Below are positions 34,462 to 42,899 of a stretch of DNA of 64,000 nt, in pieces. The stretch is from Io17-Chloro-G2 sp963663135 (GTDB lineage: Bacteria > Chloroflexota > Dehalococcoidia > Lucifugimonadales > UBA3495). The notes under the pieces are model-generated. The model searched no databases. It was not told the DNA's origin and saw only the letters and a list, made by a program, of their open reading frames with translations. Position 1 is the first letter of the stretch. Each line of letters begins with the position of its first letter. The translations under genes were made by a program, and so were the position numbers. The stretch spans positions 124,001-188,000 of the forward strand of contig CAXXRM010000003.1 in assembly GCA_963663135.2 (NCBI GenBank), read 5' to 3'.

Positions 34462-35682
34462 CTACCAGGCTTCTTGGAGCAGTTCTTCCAACTCGGCAAC
34501 ATCCAACACCGGCCTGATGTTGCGGTGCAGCCCGAAATCGATCATCGCATCTTCGGCAATTTGGCGGACTCCTTCCTTGGGAACGCCCACATCGCGCAGC
34601 CGCCAGGGCAGACCCACCTTCCGGTAGGTTCGCTCCACTTCATCCGCCGCCGACATCGCTGCCTGTACGTCGTCCATGCCCCGGGTATCGATCCCCATGA
34701 CCTGCGCCAACCTGGCCTGGCCGTTTGCGTTGTGGCTGCCGTTAAACCGCATTCCGGGCGCGGTCAGGATGGAATAGGCCGAGCCATGGTCGCACTCGGG
34801 GTGCCGGGTATCCAGGGCGTGGGCCAGAGAACCGACCACTGCCATAGATCCTGTGGCGCCTCCTCCCTGGGTATCGCCGGAGCGGTTCATCAAAAACGCA
34901 GCCACCGACAAATTCAGGCGGACCGCGCCGTTGTCCGGCTCGGCGTTAATCAGGGGCAGGTTTTCACTCAACAACCGCATGGCCTGCAGCAGGTCCCCTT
35001 CGGTCAAGGGGTTGGTCCCCAGGGCCTGCAGCCCGCCCACTACCCCGCTGTAGCAGGAAGCCGCCGCGCTGAGGCAAAGGCTCGGAGGGGCGGTCAGCAG
35101 GGCCAGCTCGTCCCAGATCACCGCCGAGGGGCGGGTCTTGGGATCGAAAAGCTCCAGGCGGTGTCCCGTTTCCGGGTCGATAACCGCTGCTCCCGCCCGG
35201 TTGGTCGCCGTGGTTGGCGTGGTGGCGGCCACTATGTTGGGGATTTTCGCCTTCATCAGTCGCGGGCTGACCGGCGGTTTTCCCGTCGGATACTTGGTGG
35301 CGTGGTCCTGGACCCGCCCTCCTTCCGCCAGCAAAATGACAATCGCCCGAGTTGTAACCACCGCGCTGCCGCCGCCAAGGGCCACCAGAAGGTCCGCCCC
35401 GGTGCGAGCCGCCATTTCGACGCCTTGTTCCACCGAAGGCAGGGGAGACCCGGCGCTCACGCCGTCGTAAACCCCGGCGAACTTATCGCCCAGCGATTGT
35501 TCCACCCGCTCTACCAGGTCCGTCTGCTTGGCCACCGTCTGCCCGCAGACCACCAGCACGCGGCCGGCCCGGAGACGGTCCGCCTCATCAGCCAGGCGGG
35601 CCAGAGCATTGGTCCCGGCATGGACCCGGACAGGATAGCTTACCGAGCGGAATTCCGGCACAACGGACAAGGCATCCTCCAA
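34462..35682 (-). CDS. Divergent iron-type alcohol dehydrogenase family protein
   Basis: The 406-residue protein follows the group III (iron-containing) alcohol dehydrogenase / maleylacetate reductase fold: an N-terminal Rossmann-like part with VALGGGSAVVTTRA and a helical C-terminal domain. Of the four metal ligands expected in this family, the two C-terminal histidines are kept (SLAHALD and CDHGSAY), but the segment that should read G-x-D-A-L-T-H reads ASCYSGVVG, so Asp and His are lost. The usual GTGSE nucleotide-site motif is also changed (TATNRAG). It may be a metal-free or re-purposed member. Substrate unknown. Confidence 0.8.
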   Translation of the reverse strand: MEDALSVVPEFRSVSYPVRVHAGTNALARLADEADRLRAGRVLVVCGQTVAKQTDLVERVEQSLGDKFAGVYDGVSAGSPLPSVEQGVEMAARTGADLLVALGGGSAVVTTRAIVILLAEGGRVQDHATKYPTGKPPVSPRLMKAKIPNIVAATTPTTATNRAGAAVIDPETGHRLELFDPKTRPSAVIWDELALLTAPPSLCLSAAASCYSGVVGGLQALGTNPLTEGDLLQAMRLLSENLPLINAEPDNGAVRLNLSVAAFLMNRSGDTQGGGATGSMAVVGSLAHALDTRHPECDHGSAYSILTAPGMRFNGSHNANGQARLAQVMGIDTRGMDDVQAAMSAADEVERTYRKVGLPWRLRDVGVPKEGVRQIAEDAMIDFGLHRNIRPVLDVAELEELLQEAW

Positions 35683-35776
35683 TCAAATAGGGGGCATCCG
35701 GTAGATTAAAGCACGTTTCGCAACCCACATATGTTGCCACCGGCCCGGATTTTTGGCAATCATCGAAGGTAATGTA

Positions 35777-35830
35777 AGATGTCTTACGCACACCTTCGAT
35801 ATAATCGCCATCTATGCTTTGTACCAAAAG
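35777..35830. repeat. Left direct repeat flanking the propeller/LRR gene
   Basis: This 54-bp segment recurs at 37728-37780 with roughly 80% identity, in the same orientation. It contains TATAAT at 35799-35804 and ends 16 bases before the ATG of the propeller/LRR gene, so it probably carries that gene's promoter and leader. Confidence 0.75.
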
Positions 35831-35845
35831 ACGCTGCCCTGACGC

Positions 35846-37711
35846 ATGGGACTACTAGCAGTAAAACTGACAACATTCCTCCTTGTGTTCGCCTGCGGAC
35901 TTGCGTCCTTGGGCGCTGCATCCGAGTGTGACGCGAGATCAAGCCGATGGAGATCGGGGGGCGACGTTAGCGTCACATACCTGCAAGTAAACCCGGTCGT
36001 CGAGTGGTCTCCCGATGGAACCCGGATGGTGCTCGGCTTGAAGCCTCGGATGTACATCTCGAACACTGATGGGTCAAGTCTTCAGTCAATTCCGCAGGGA
36101 CCCTCTGCTAATTGGTACTTCGAAAAAGAGGCCGCACCGGACATTTCTAAGGACGGCATGAGGGTAGTGTACAGCACCTGGCGGTACTCCACCGGTCCCC
36201 TGTGGAACAGGGTCCACAGCTACGAGATAGCAACTTCCCGGCTCGACGGCACGGACCCCCAGAGGCTTACCAAGGATGAATACGACGACTTTAACCCGGT
36301 TTGGTCACCGGACGGAACCCGCATCGCATTCATGTCCGACCGGGGACAGGGCCCCGGGTATAAAGTCTACTCCATGGCTGCGGATGGTTCCGAAATACGG
36401 CGCTTAACGCCGGTCGAGCCGGTGGAACTGGGTGTCACTTATGTATCCAGACCGGCTTGGTCACCGGACGGGCGCAGCATTGCCTTTGTTGCCAGCACTG
36501 TTAGGTGGAAGGACGGGGTGATAAATGAGGTCCAGCACTTCATTGCCACCGTCGAACCCGACGGGTCCAACTTCCGTAAACTCGTGCAATCCAAGTGGCC
36601 AATGGGTGATCCGATCTGGCATCCCAACAATGGTCTCCTTACCTTTGCAAGGTGGGAGAACAAGGATCTCAAGTTGTTTACCGTGGACCAGGACGACGAC
36701 AATTTGGAAACCCAGATTTACGGGCCAAGGTCTCTGGATGAAGATTCGGACTACGTCCCTGCAGATTACTTCTACTGGGAGGGGCCGCCGATGGCCTGGT
36801 CCCCCAACGGTTCTGAACTGTTGCTCATTAAACTTGATGGCTACATATACATCCTCAGCGCTGATGGTTCGGCATCTCGCCGGCTGAATCCGACCCCGTC
36901 TGGTGAAGGCTTCAATGACCTTTCGAAGAATGTATACCAGGCGTCCTGGTCTCCGGACGGTTCCCGGATAGCGGTCCTGGATTTCCACAAAATAGGGGAC
37001 TCGCGCCAGTCTCACGTGTTGCTTTTTACAATGGCTGCCGATGGCACGGATAGAAAGGCGCTGGTCCGATGGTTTCAGTACAGGCTGGAGCCTGAGAACT
37101 CCGACTGGTTAGGCGTGTCCGAGGACATCGCCGCCTGTTCGCAGGGCGAGATTGTGCCCGCTCCGGACGACAACCCCGGGTTGGTGCAAGACTGTGAGAC
37201 CCTTCTCAAGATACGCAACACCCTCGCCGGTGAGGCCAACGAACTGCGTTGGAACCGGACCACCCGGATCCGACACTGGACCGGGGTACGCCTGGGGGGA
37301 GACCCGCTGAGGGTGACGAAGATTGTTCTGAATAGAGGCGTTGGGACGCTCAACGGCGCCATTCCTCCCGAGATCGGAGAGCTAACGGCGCTGAAGGAGT
37401 TGAAGATAGTGAGGACCCAAATCTCAGGTGGAATCCCGCCCGAAATAGCCAATCTTCCCGAACTGGAGATCCTATGGCTTTTCGGCAACCAGTCGACTGG
37501 CAACATTCCTCCTGAATTGGGGAATGCCCTAAATCTCAGTGAAATACATATCTACGACAACGATCTAACAGGGAACATACCACCCGAGTTGGGCAAAATA
37601 CCAAACCTCATAGAACTGGGGGTCGGCGAGAACAACTTCACGGGGTGCATCCCGGCCAACCTGGCCGAAAACCCGGCCCTCGAGATTACCACCGAGCTAC
37701 CGTCATGCTGA
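35846..37711 (+). CDS. Secreted TolB-like beta-propeller protein with C-terminal leucine-rich repeats
   Basis: The 621-residue protein starts with a signal peptide (TTFLLVFACGLASLGAASEC). Residues about 40-420 form a PD40/TolB-type beta-propeller with at least five WSPDG repeats. A linker (NPGLVQDCETLLKIRNTLAG, then WTGV) matches the N-terminal cap of plant-type LRR proteins. The C-terminal 130 residues are four leucine-rich repeats of the IPPEIGEL / IPPELGN form. The product is exported and likely binds protein or glycan on the outside. GC and codon use are lower than in neighbours, a sign of transfer or relaxed selection. Similar 53-bp sequences flank the gene on both sides. Confidence 0.85.
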   Translation: MGLLAVKLTTFLLVFACGLASLGAASECDARSSRWRSGGDVSVTYLQVNPVVEWSPDGTRMVLGLKPRMYISNTDGSSLQSIPQGPSANWYFEKEAAPDISKDGMRVVYSTWRYSTGPLWNRVHSYEIATSRLDGTDPQRLTKDEYDDFNPVWSPDGTRIAFMSDRGQGPGYKVYSMAADGSEIRRLTPVEPVELGVTYVSRPAWSPDGRSIAFVASTVRWKDGVINEVQHFIATVEPDGSNFRKLVQSKWPMGDPIWHPNNGLLTFARWENKDLKLFTVDQDDDNLETQIYGPRSLDEDSDYVPADYFYWEGPPMAWSPNGSELLLIKLDGYIYILSADGSASRRLNPTPSGEGFNDLSKNVYQASWSPDGSRIAVLDFHKIGDSRQSHVLLFTMAADGTDRKALVRWFQYRLEPENSDWLGVSEDIAACSQGEIVPAPDDNPGLVQDCETLLKIRNTLAGEANELRWNRTTRIRHWTGVRLGGDPLRVTKIVLNRGVGTLNGAIPPEIGELTALKELKIVRTQISGGIPPEIANLPELEILWLFGNQSTGNIPPELGNALNLSEIHIYDNDLTGNIPPELGKIPNLIELGVGENNFTGCIPANLAENPALEITTELPSC

Positions 37712-37727
37712 ACGGGAGAATGGTCTC

Positions 37728-37780
37728 AGATGCTTTACGCACCCTTTCGATATAGAGGCCATCTATGCTCTGTACCAGAC
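37728..37780. repeat. Right direct repeat flanking the propeller/LRR gene
   Basis: Second copy of the promoter-like segment found at 35777-35830, same orientation, about ten mismatches in 53 positions. No gene follows it, which suggests a former paralogue now lost downstream. Confidence 0.75.
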
Positions 37781-37911
37781 CAAGTAAGAGTCATCTCGAC
37801 GGGGAGTAGCGACCTGGAAGCGCAATAGCGATCACACTACCGTCGGCTCTCGCCATACTGTTGGATTCGTGCCAGTGGGTTATCGCTGAAGAACCCATCG
37901 TCAAGTGGGCG

Positions 37912-37965
37912 TCAGACCCTGCAGCCCAAGGTCTCCAGCATTCTGCGGATTTCCCGGTAGGTCAT
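37912..37965 (-). pseudogene. hicA: hicA toxin remnant
   Basis: The ATG overlaps the hicB stop (ATGA) and opens MTYREIRRMLETLGCRV, a good match to the start of HicA mRNA-interferase toxins, but a TGA ends it after 17 codons. A full HicA needs about 60-80 residues with a G-S-H motif; no frame further on restores it. The toxin is therefore dead unless read-through or recoding occurs. Confidence 0.6.
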
Positions 37966-38207
37966 GCGGTTACGGTCAGGCTGCCTTCGCGGCTGAGCAT
38001 GGGAGTTATCTCCGGCGGCAGCGGTTCCCCGTTTTCCTTCCGGAGTTGGATTATGCTCTGGGCTACTGCCAAAAAGATTTCCAGAGTCTCTTCAGGGGTA
38101 TCCCCCCATGCCATGCAGCCCTGCAGGGTTGGGACCTCTGCCAGGTACATCCAGCCTTCGCTCTCTTCAGGGTCGTGAACAATGTAGTCCAACTGGTAGA
38201 CGTCCAT
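37962..38207 (-). CDS. hicB: HicB-family antitoxin
   Basis: The 81-residue protein has the partial RNase H-like fold of HicB: YQLDYIVHDPEESEGWMYLAEVPTLQGCMAWGDTPEETLEIF, where the EVP..QGC..(W/H)GDT motif is diagnostic. It lacks the C-terminal DNA-binding domain of longer HicB proteins. The partner toxin gene immediately downstream is truncated, so this is an orphan antitoxin that could still buffer related toxins. Confidence 0.85.
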   Translation of the reverse strand: MDVYQLDYIVHDPEESEGWMYLAEVPTLQGCMAWGDTPEETLEIFLAVAQSIIQLRKENGEPLPPEITPMLSREGSLTVTA

Positions 38208-38614
38208 CCCTTCTCCTCAAGGTCAGGTGTGATCAAAGGTGAAGTCCCTGCCATTGTCCTCTGTTGGAGCTTTTTGTTCAAAGGACAAGCTTTCCGCAGG
38301 CTCTATATTGAAGTTTCGAAACTATCTGATGGTCGTATCTGTTCAGACTCTGGAGGATTCCCCAAGCCAATCGCTTTTGGACCAACTAGCCGCCCTCCGA
38401 TACCCAACAAAAAAAGTTTTGCGCAGCTTTTCCAAAAGCGGGTCCCCCATCAAAAAATGGGAATCATAAAGCAAAGTAAACACGCCAAACCAGGCGCAAG
38501 GGCGGTCTTGAGAATCCTTGATGATTACCCTGCTACCGGGGTACTATGCCAACAGTTATGGAGATATCGGCATGGTATCTGCCGGCATGGACGGCCACCG
38601 CTTAGGGGCGAGCA
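38208..38614. other. Gap upstream of the first PaREP1/HEPN-like gene
   Basis: This 407-bp stretch of lower GC has no accepted gene. It includes, at 38409-38446, a hairpin element shared with 40831-40868. A long frame across it (37905-38618) runs through the antisense of hicB and is not credible. Confidence 0.5.
38409..38446. repeat. Shared hairpin element, copy 1
   Basis: A run of about 37 bases starting AAAAAGTTTTGCGCAGC and containing the perfect hairpin GCTTTT-CC-AAAAGC is identical to 40831-40868. On the minus strand the hairpin is followed by a T run, so it could terminate leftward transcription. Both copies lie upstream of a rightward PaREP1/HEPN-like gene. Confidence 0.85.
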
Positions 38615-38992
38615 ATGACCATCACCAATCCCGCACAAGAGATATTTGCAGATGCTCGACAATTGTACGATGCGGCGATAGAGCGGCTAGAAGCCGGTGA
38701 TGTTCGAGATGCTGCGGAAAAGGCTTGGTGCGCGACTCTCAGAGCTACCAATGCGCTGATTGTGGCTCAGGGAGGATATGAACCGGAGAGATCACCTCAG
38801 ACTTCCAGGGAGTTGGACCGTTTGGCGGAAAATGACCCAAGAGTAAAGACTCTGGTGGGCCGTTATTACTCACGCCAAAGTCGCTTGCATGGTGACTGTT
38901 TTTACGTTGGATTGTGCCAAGAACCTGCTACGGAGCGACGAATCCGAGAGACTGTCCTCTACATTCAAGACGCCGAAGAATTGGCGAAGTAG
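38615..38992 (+). CDS. PaREP1/HEPN-like small protein
   Basis: The 125-residue, all-helical protein resembles the PaREP1/HEPN group: IFADARQLYDAAIERLEAGDVRDAAEKAWCATLRATNAL, then LVGRYYSRQSRLHGDCFYVG. The RQSRLH stretch fits the R-x4-6-H motif of HEPN ribonucleases, so it may be a toxin-like RNase or a decayed relative. ATG 38615 has AGGGGCG upstream. No MNT nucleotidyltransferase partner is adjacent. Function is inferred only from fold similarity. Confidence 0.6.
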   Translation: MTITNPAQEIFADARQLYDAAIERLEAGDVRDAAEKAWCATLRATNALIVAQGGYEPERSPQTSRELDRLAENDPRVKTLVGRYYSRQSRLHGDCFYVGLCQEPATERRIRETVLYIQDAEELAK

Positions 38993-39593
38993 CTCTGGTC
39001 AATTTCCGGAATTAATCCCCAGGTCCCGGCGTTAACGTCTCGCTGGGCTCCAAACATCCCACCATGCCCTATCTCCGCCGGGAGTGCCGGTTGTTCTTTT
39101 CGGCCAAGACCAACACGGTAATGCCCTGTTCCAAGCTGGGCTATCGTAAGTGGGCCTTGGCGAGACCATGATAATTCTCCCCGCAGCGGGACTCCAGACT
39201 CCTTCCCGTCCCCCATCCCCCGCCATTCTCCCCGCAGCGGGAATCCAGAACCCTCCCCGTCCCCCATCCCCCGTCATTCTCGCCGCAGCGGGAATCCAAA
39301 GCCCTCCTGTCTCCCACCCCCGTCAATCTCGCCACAGCAGGAATCCAAATTCCTTTTCGTCCCTACCTCACTCCCGTCTTTCCCGTCGCAACGGAAATCC
39401 AGAACCCTCCCCGTCCCCCATCCCCCGTCATTCTCGCCGCAGCGGGAATCCAGAGCCCTTTCCGTCATTGAACACGGCATGGAAACAGCAGGCGCGGCTG
39501 GACCCCCAACAATCTCCGTGCTCTCAGCGGCAAATGAAAACGCAGTCACCAGTCCCTTGACACCCCCGAATACACGTCCCTATCGTCGAACTA
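38993..39593. other. Non-coding gap with tandem repeats
   Basis: This 601-bp region has no gene. 39165-39475 is filled by the 51-bp repeat block listed separately; 38993-39164 holds nothing I recognise. Confidence 0.5.
39165..39475. repeat. 51-bp tandem repeat block, six copies
   Basis: Copies of the core CTCSCCGCAGCGGGAATCCA fall at about 39181, 39232, 39283, 39332, 39385 and 39437, spaced 49-53 bp, separated by CCCCGTCCCCCATCC-like linkers. The core is the same as in the 168-bp array and the MITE-like elements, but the unit length and linker differ, so this array was amplified independently. Confidence 0.9.
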
Positions 39594-40774
39594 ATGTTCG
39601 CTAACACAGAAAACCAGGAAGCCCAACCACCATCCCTCGCCGACATCGTCCGCGAGGAAACCGAAGACGGCCGCCTAATAGTACGCTTCCTGATAGACGT
39701 CAGCAGGGCCTCCTCGAACAATCCAAGCCCTGCCACCGCCTCGACGCCGCCCGTCAACTCCTCAACCTTGGCTTCCATCCCGCACAATCCTTCATCGACG
39801 AAAATAGCCCCGCCGCTCCAACCCATAAAAACCTCCGCGTCCTCGGCGTTGAAACCGCTCCCCTGCACCAGGAACTAGCAGCCCTCATCCGGGAAGAAAC
39901 CGACAACGGCCTCACCACAGTCCGCTTCCTAATCGACGTCATGCAGGGCAACCTCCCGGACTTCAAGCCCCACCACCGTCTGTCCGCCTCCAAAGAACTC
40001 CTGCGCCGCGGCTTCGACAACCCGACCCATCCCGACGCCGGTAACTCAACCACCACGGAATCCGACCCGGAGCAATCCGCCCCGGCTGAAAAACCCACCG
40101 CGGCGCCCCGCTCCTGGACCCACATCCTGGAGGGCCGCTATGCCGGCTACCCCGCCGGCTATAACCGCTACGAAACGGAGTACGGCCCCTTTGACTTCCG
40201 GTCCTACGATGACGAGGAATACCACTTCGACACCCACGGCTCTCGGGCCCTGACACACATCTCCGGCGGTGAGGAGGCAGCCAGCGCAGTCCACAAGACG
40301 GTCTTCGACTTCCGCTTCGCTGCCTGGAAGCTTGCCAAGGCCACCGGCCAGGACCGCGACCGCTGCGACCACCTGATCAAGATCCCCGACGACTGCCCCC
40401 AGCCCGAAAACATCTACGGCTACCAGGCCCTGCGGCAGATATTCGGCACCGAGCAGGCCGCCCGGATAGCCGCTTGGGCCGTCGCCGGCTACCACCGGAA
40501 GCAAGCCGCCCTGGCCGCCGGCCTTGGTCCCGAATCCCCGGCCCGGCCCCCGCCCCCGGACACCATCTGGGACCAACCGGCGGAGGAACTGTACCCGGAT
40601 GACCGGTCGCCGCCGGACCCGGAACCTGACGCTCCCGATGCGCCCAAGCTAACCATACTTGAGGAATATTTAATCCACCGCCGCCGGGAGCGCGCGCGGA
40701 ACGACCGGAATAACTGGGATGATGACCCGCCCGGTTTAATCTATGACCGGGTTACCATCCCCATAATCCCGTGA
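39594..40774 (+). pseudogene. Unrecognised two-repeat protein gene interrupted by a one-base deletion
   Basis: Two frames together encode one protein. Frame 1 (from ATG 39594) reads IVREETEDGRLIVRFLIDV; at 39702/39703 a base is missing and the continuation lies in the frame of the 39941-40774 ORF, as QGLLEQSKPCHRLDAARQLLNLGF. That frame then contains a second, intact copy of the module: IREETDNGLTTVRFLIDV-MQGNLPDFKPHHRLSASKELLRRGF. DNA around the junction shows it: GACGTCATGCAGGGC in copy 2, GACGTCA-GCAGGGC in copy 1. Restoring one T yields about 393 residues. The C-terminal 260 residues are Pro/Asp/Arg-rich with a helical VHKTVFDFRFAAWKLAKA region. No known family was recognised. Either a young pseudogene or a sequencing error. 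Confidence 0.75.
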
Positions 40775-40830
40775 CGCCCCAACCCGGGGCGCCGCGGTCG
40801 TCTATCCTCACAACCCCCCCACGCCCACCG

Positions 40831-40868
40831 CAAAAAGTTTTGCGCAGCTTTTCCAAAAGCGGGTCCCC
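40831..40868. repeat. Shared hairpin element, copy 2
   Basis: Identical to 38409-38446, same orientation, including the GCTTTT-CC-AAAAGC hairpin. It lies about 85 bases before the most likely start of the second PaREP1/HEPN-like gene. Confidence 0.85.
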
Positions 40869-40950
40869 CCGCCCCAAGTCTGAAAAGTTACCGCCGTGGT
40901 ATAGTTGCCCTACCCAACCCGCACCGCGGGGAAAAGGACCGGACAGTCTC

Positions 40951-41352
40951 TTGACGACAAGAAATTCCAGGATTCGACGCTACCGGACCCAAAGCTTGGA
41001 GTATTTGGCGAACGCTTACGGCGAGCTGCGCCACGGGCGATGGTCGCGGTCCGAGGAGTTGCTGTGGAGCAGCCTTACCCTGGCAGTCAAGGGAACGGCA
41101 TTAAGCCAGGGCGCAGTTCTAAACACCCAGGAGGAGGTCGAGGCCTACGCCGCCAAGCTGGGCCGGGAATGGCACGATCGCCGGATAAGGGACGCTTTCG
41201 CCCAGATTACAAAGTTCTCCGACGCAGCGCAGCGGGCCAGGGAATCCAGGTACCGGATTGACCGCCTCTCCATGATGCTGGAAGACCTGCGTTCAACGGT
41301 GGAACAGCTCTGGGATATTGTGGACTCCAATGAATCCCATGAACCCCGTTAA
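40951..41352 (+). CDS. PaREP1/HEPN-like small helical protein, second copy
   Basis: TTG 40951 is my preferred start; the frame is open back to GTG 40771 but the extra 60 residues run through the repeat element and are Pro-rich. The product has about 133 residues: YLANAYGELRHGRWSRSEELLWSSLTLAVKGTALSQG, then helical segments and a C-terminal coiled-coil-like RLSMMLEDLRSTVEQLWDIV. The first half resembles the PaREP1/HEPN group, but no clear R-x4-6-H motif remains. Its 3' end overlaps the start of the mtaB gene by about 20 bp. Function unknown. Confidence 0.5.
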   Translation: MTTRNSRIRRYRTQSLEYLANAYGELRHGRWSRSEELLWSSLTLAVKGTALSQGAVLNTQEEVEAYAAKLGREWHDRRIRDAFAQITKFSDAAQRARESRYRIDRLSMMLEDLRSTVEQLWDIVDSNESHEPR

Positions 41353-42781
41353 CCCCCAGAGCAAGACCGAAACGCCGACCGCCAGACCTGCGGGCCCCAA
41401 CCGGGAAGAGCAGGTCACGGTATCCATTGTCACCCAGGGATGCAAGCTCAACCAGTCGGACAGCCAGGGTTTGGCCCGCCAGTTCGCGGCGGCCGGGTAC
41501 CGGGTGGTTGATCCCGATTCCCAGCCCAGGGTCGTGGTGGTGAACACCTGCACGGTCACCGGAGCCGCCGACGCCAAGGCGCGGCAGGCCTTGAGGGCCG
41601 CAAAACGGGCCAATCCCCAGGCTCTCGTGGTGGCGGCGGGCTGTTACGCTGAAGGAAGCCCGGACGTCCTGAACAACCTGGAAGCCGTCTCCCTGGTGGT
41701 CGGAAACTCCCGAAAATGGGAACTGGTGTCCTTGGTGACCTCCGCTCTCGGCGATGAGACACCGGGCCTTGCGCCGGGTTCGCCGCCGGGGTTAGCGCCC
41801 TTGCCGGTTGCCGCCGGCAACGAAGCCTCGTTCCCGGACACGCCTACCCTGGCGCCCCTCCCAACGCTCTTTCCGCCCACAGGCAGGACCAGGGCCATGA
41901 TCAAGATTCAGGAGGGATGCGACCAGGTTTGCGCCTACTGCATCGTGCCGAAGGTACGCGGTAGGGAGCGAAGCATACCGCCCGCCGACCTGATAGCCCA
42001 AATCAAGGAATGCCGGGACCGCGGCGTTCAGGAGGTGGTGCTGACCGGCACCCAGCTCGGCAGTTACGGTTTCGACCTGCCGGACGCCGGCTTGAGGTCG
42101 CTCTTGGCGGGGATATTGGCCGAAACGACGGCGCCGCGGGTCCGGGTGTCTTCCGTGCAGCCCCAGGAATTCAGCCCCGAACTGCTGGAATTGTGGCAGG
42201 ATGACCGGCTGTGTCCCCACTTCCACATCCCGCTGCAGTCGGGCAGCGACCCGGTTCTGAAGGCCATGCGCCGTCGCTACACCACCGCCGGGTTTGCCGC
42301 CGCAGTGGACCTGGTGCGCCGGACCGTTCCCGATGCCAGTGTGACCACCGACGTGATCGTCGGGTTCCCCGGAGAGTCCTCCGAAATGTTCCGGCAGAGC
42401 CTGGACTTCGCCGCATCCATGGAGTTCAGCGCCATCCACGCATTCCAATTCTCCGCCCGTCCCGGGACCAGTGCATTCTACTTGCGAGACCAGACGCCGG
42501 CGCCGGAGAAGAAGAGCCGGATGGACCGGATGCTGGCCGTGGCTGAAGAAAGCTCCCGGCGGTTTCGCCGGCGGCAATTGGGCCGGTCATATCCCGTCTT
42601 ATGGGAATCCCTGGACGCCAGGGAGGCCAACGATGGCGGGGCCGGGGTTTGGCGTGGTTTGACGCCCAATTACCTGAGGGTTTACGGCTCCAGTCACCGG
42701 GACCTGGAAAACGTGATTACCGAGGCCAGGTTGGTGGAGGAATCGGGCAACCGCGTGGTCGCCCATATCTTGGAGGATTGA
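41330..42781 (+). CDS. mtaB: tRNA threonylcarbamoyladenosine 2-methylthiotransferase (MtaB-like)
   Basis: Radical SAM methylthiotransferase that adds the methylthio group to t6A37 of tRNA. The N-terminal UPF0004 domain binds the auxiliary cluster through cysteines in TQGCKLNQSD, NTCTVTG and VAAGCYAE; the radical SAM CxxxCxxC is CDQVCAYC (near residue 200); a TRAM-like tail follows. CKLNQSD and KVRGRERS favour MtaB over MiaB or RimO. ATG 41330 (or 41339) is preferred over TTG 41318. The pathway links to tsaD at 25 kb, which makes the t6A substrate. A Pro/Ala/Gly-rich insertion lies at about residues 145-180. Confidence 0.9.
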   Translation: MNPMNPVNPQSKTETPTARPAGPNREEQVTVSIVTQGCKLNQSDSQGLARQFAAAGYRVVDPDSQPRVVVVNTCTVTGAADAKARQALRAAKRANPQALVVAAGCYAEGSPDVLNNLEAVSLVVGNSRKWELVSLVTSALGDETPGLAPGSPPGLAPLPVAAGNEASFPDTPTLAPLPTLFPPTGRTRAMIKIQEGCDQVCAYCIVPKVRGRERSIPPADLIAQIKECRDRGVQEVVLTGTQLGSYGFDLPDAGLRSLLAGILAETTAPRVRVSSVQPQEFSPELLELWQDDRLCPHFHIPLQSGSDPVLKAMRRRYTTAGFAAAVDLVRRTVPDASVTTDVIVGFPGESSEMFRQSLDFAASMEFSAIHAFQFSARPGTSAFYLRDQTPAPEKKSRMDRMLAVAEESSRRFRRRQLGRSYPVLWESLDAREANDGGAGVWRGLTPNYLRVYGSSHRDLENVITEARLVEESGNRVVAHILED

Positions 42782-42899
42782 CGCCAGGCTCGGCAAAGAA
42801 TAAGCCACACGGAATAAGCCGGCGGAGGAGGGTGTCCCAATTACCGTCAAGCGAGGACCGGGAACCCCCTCCCATCCCATCGTTGGCCGCGAGACCCTT

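Noticed and set aside
35777..37780. Insertion sequence bounded by the direct repeats
   Set aside because: The repeats are 53 bp, diverged and promoter-like, with no transposase or terminal inverted repeats between them.
37905..38618. 237-codon plus-strand ORF
   Set aside because: Runs antisense through hicB and the shared hairpin element; hicB has a clear family match.
39165..39475. CRISPR-like array with 51-bp period
   Set aside because: Linkers between cores are repeats of one another (CCCCGTCCCCC-type), not unique spacers, and no cas gene is near.
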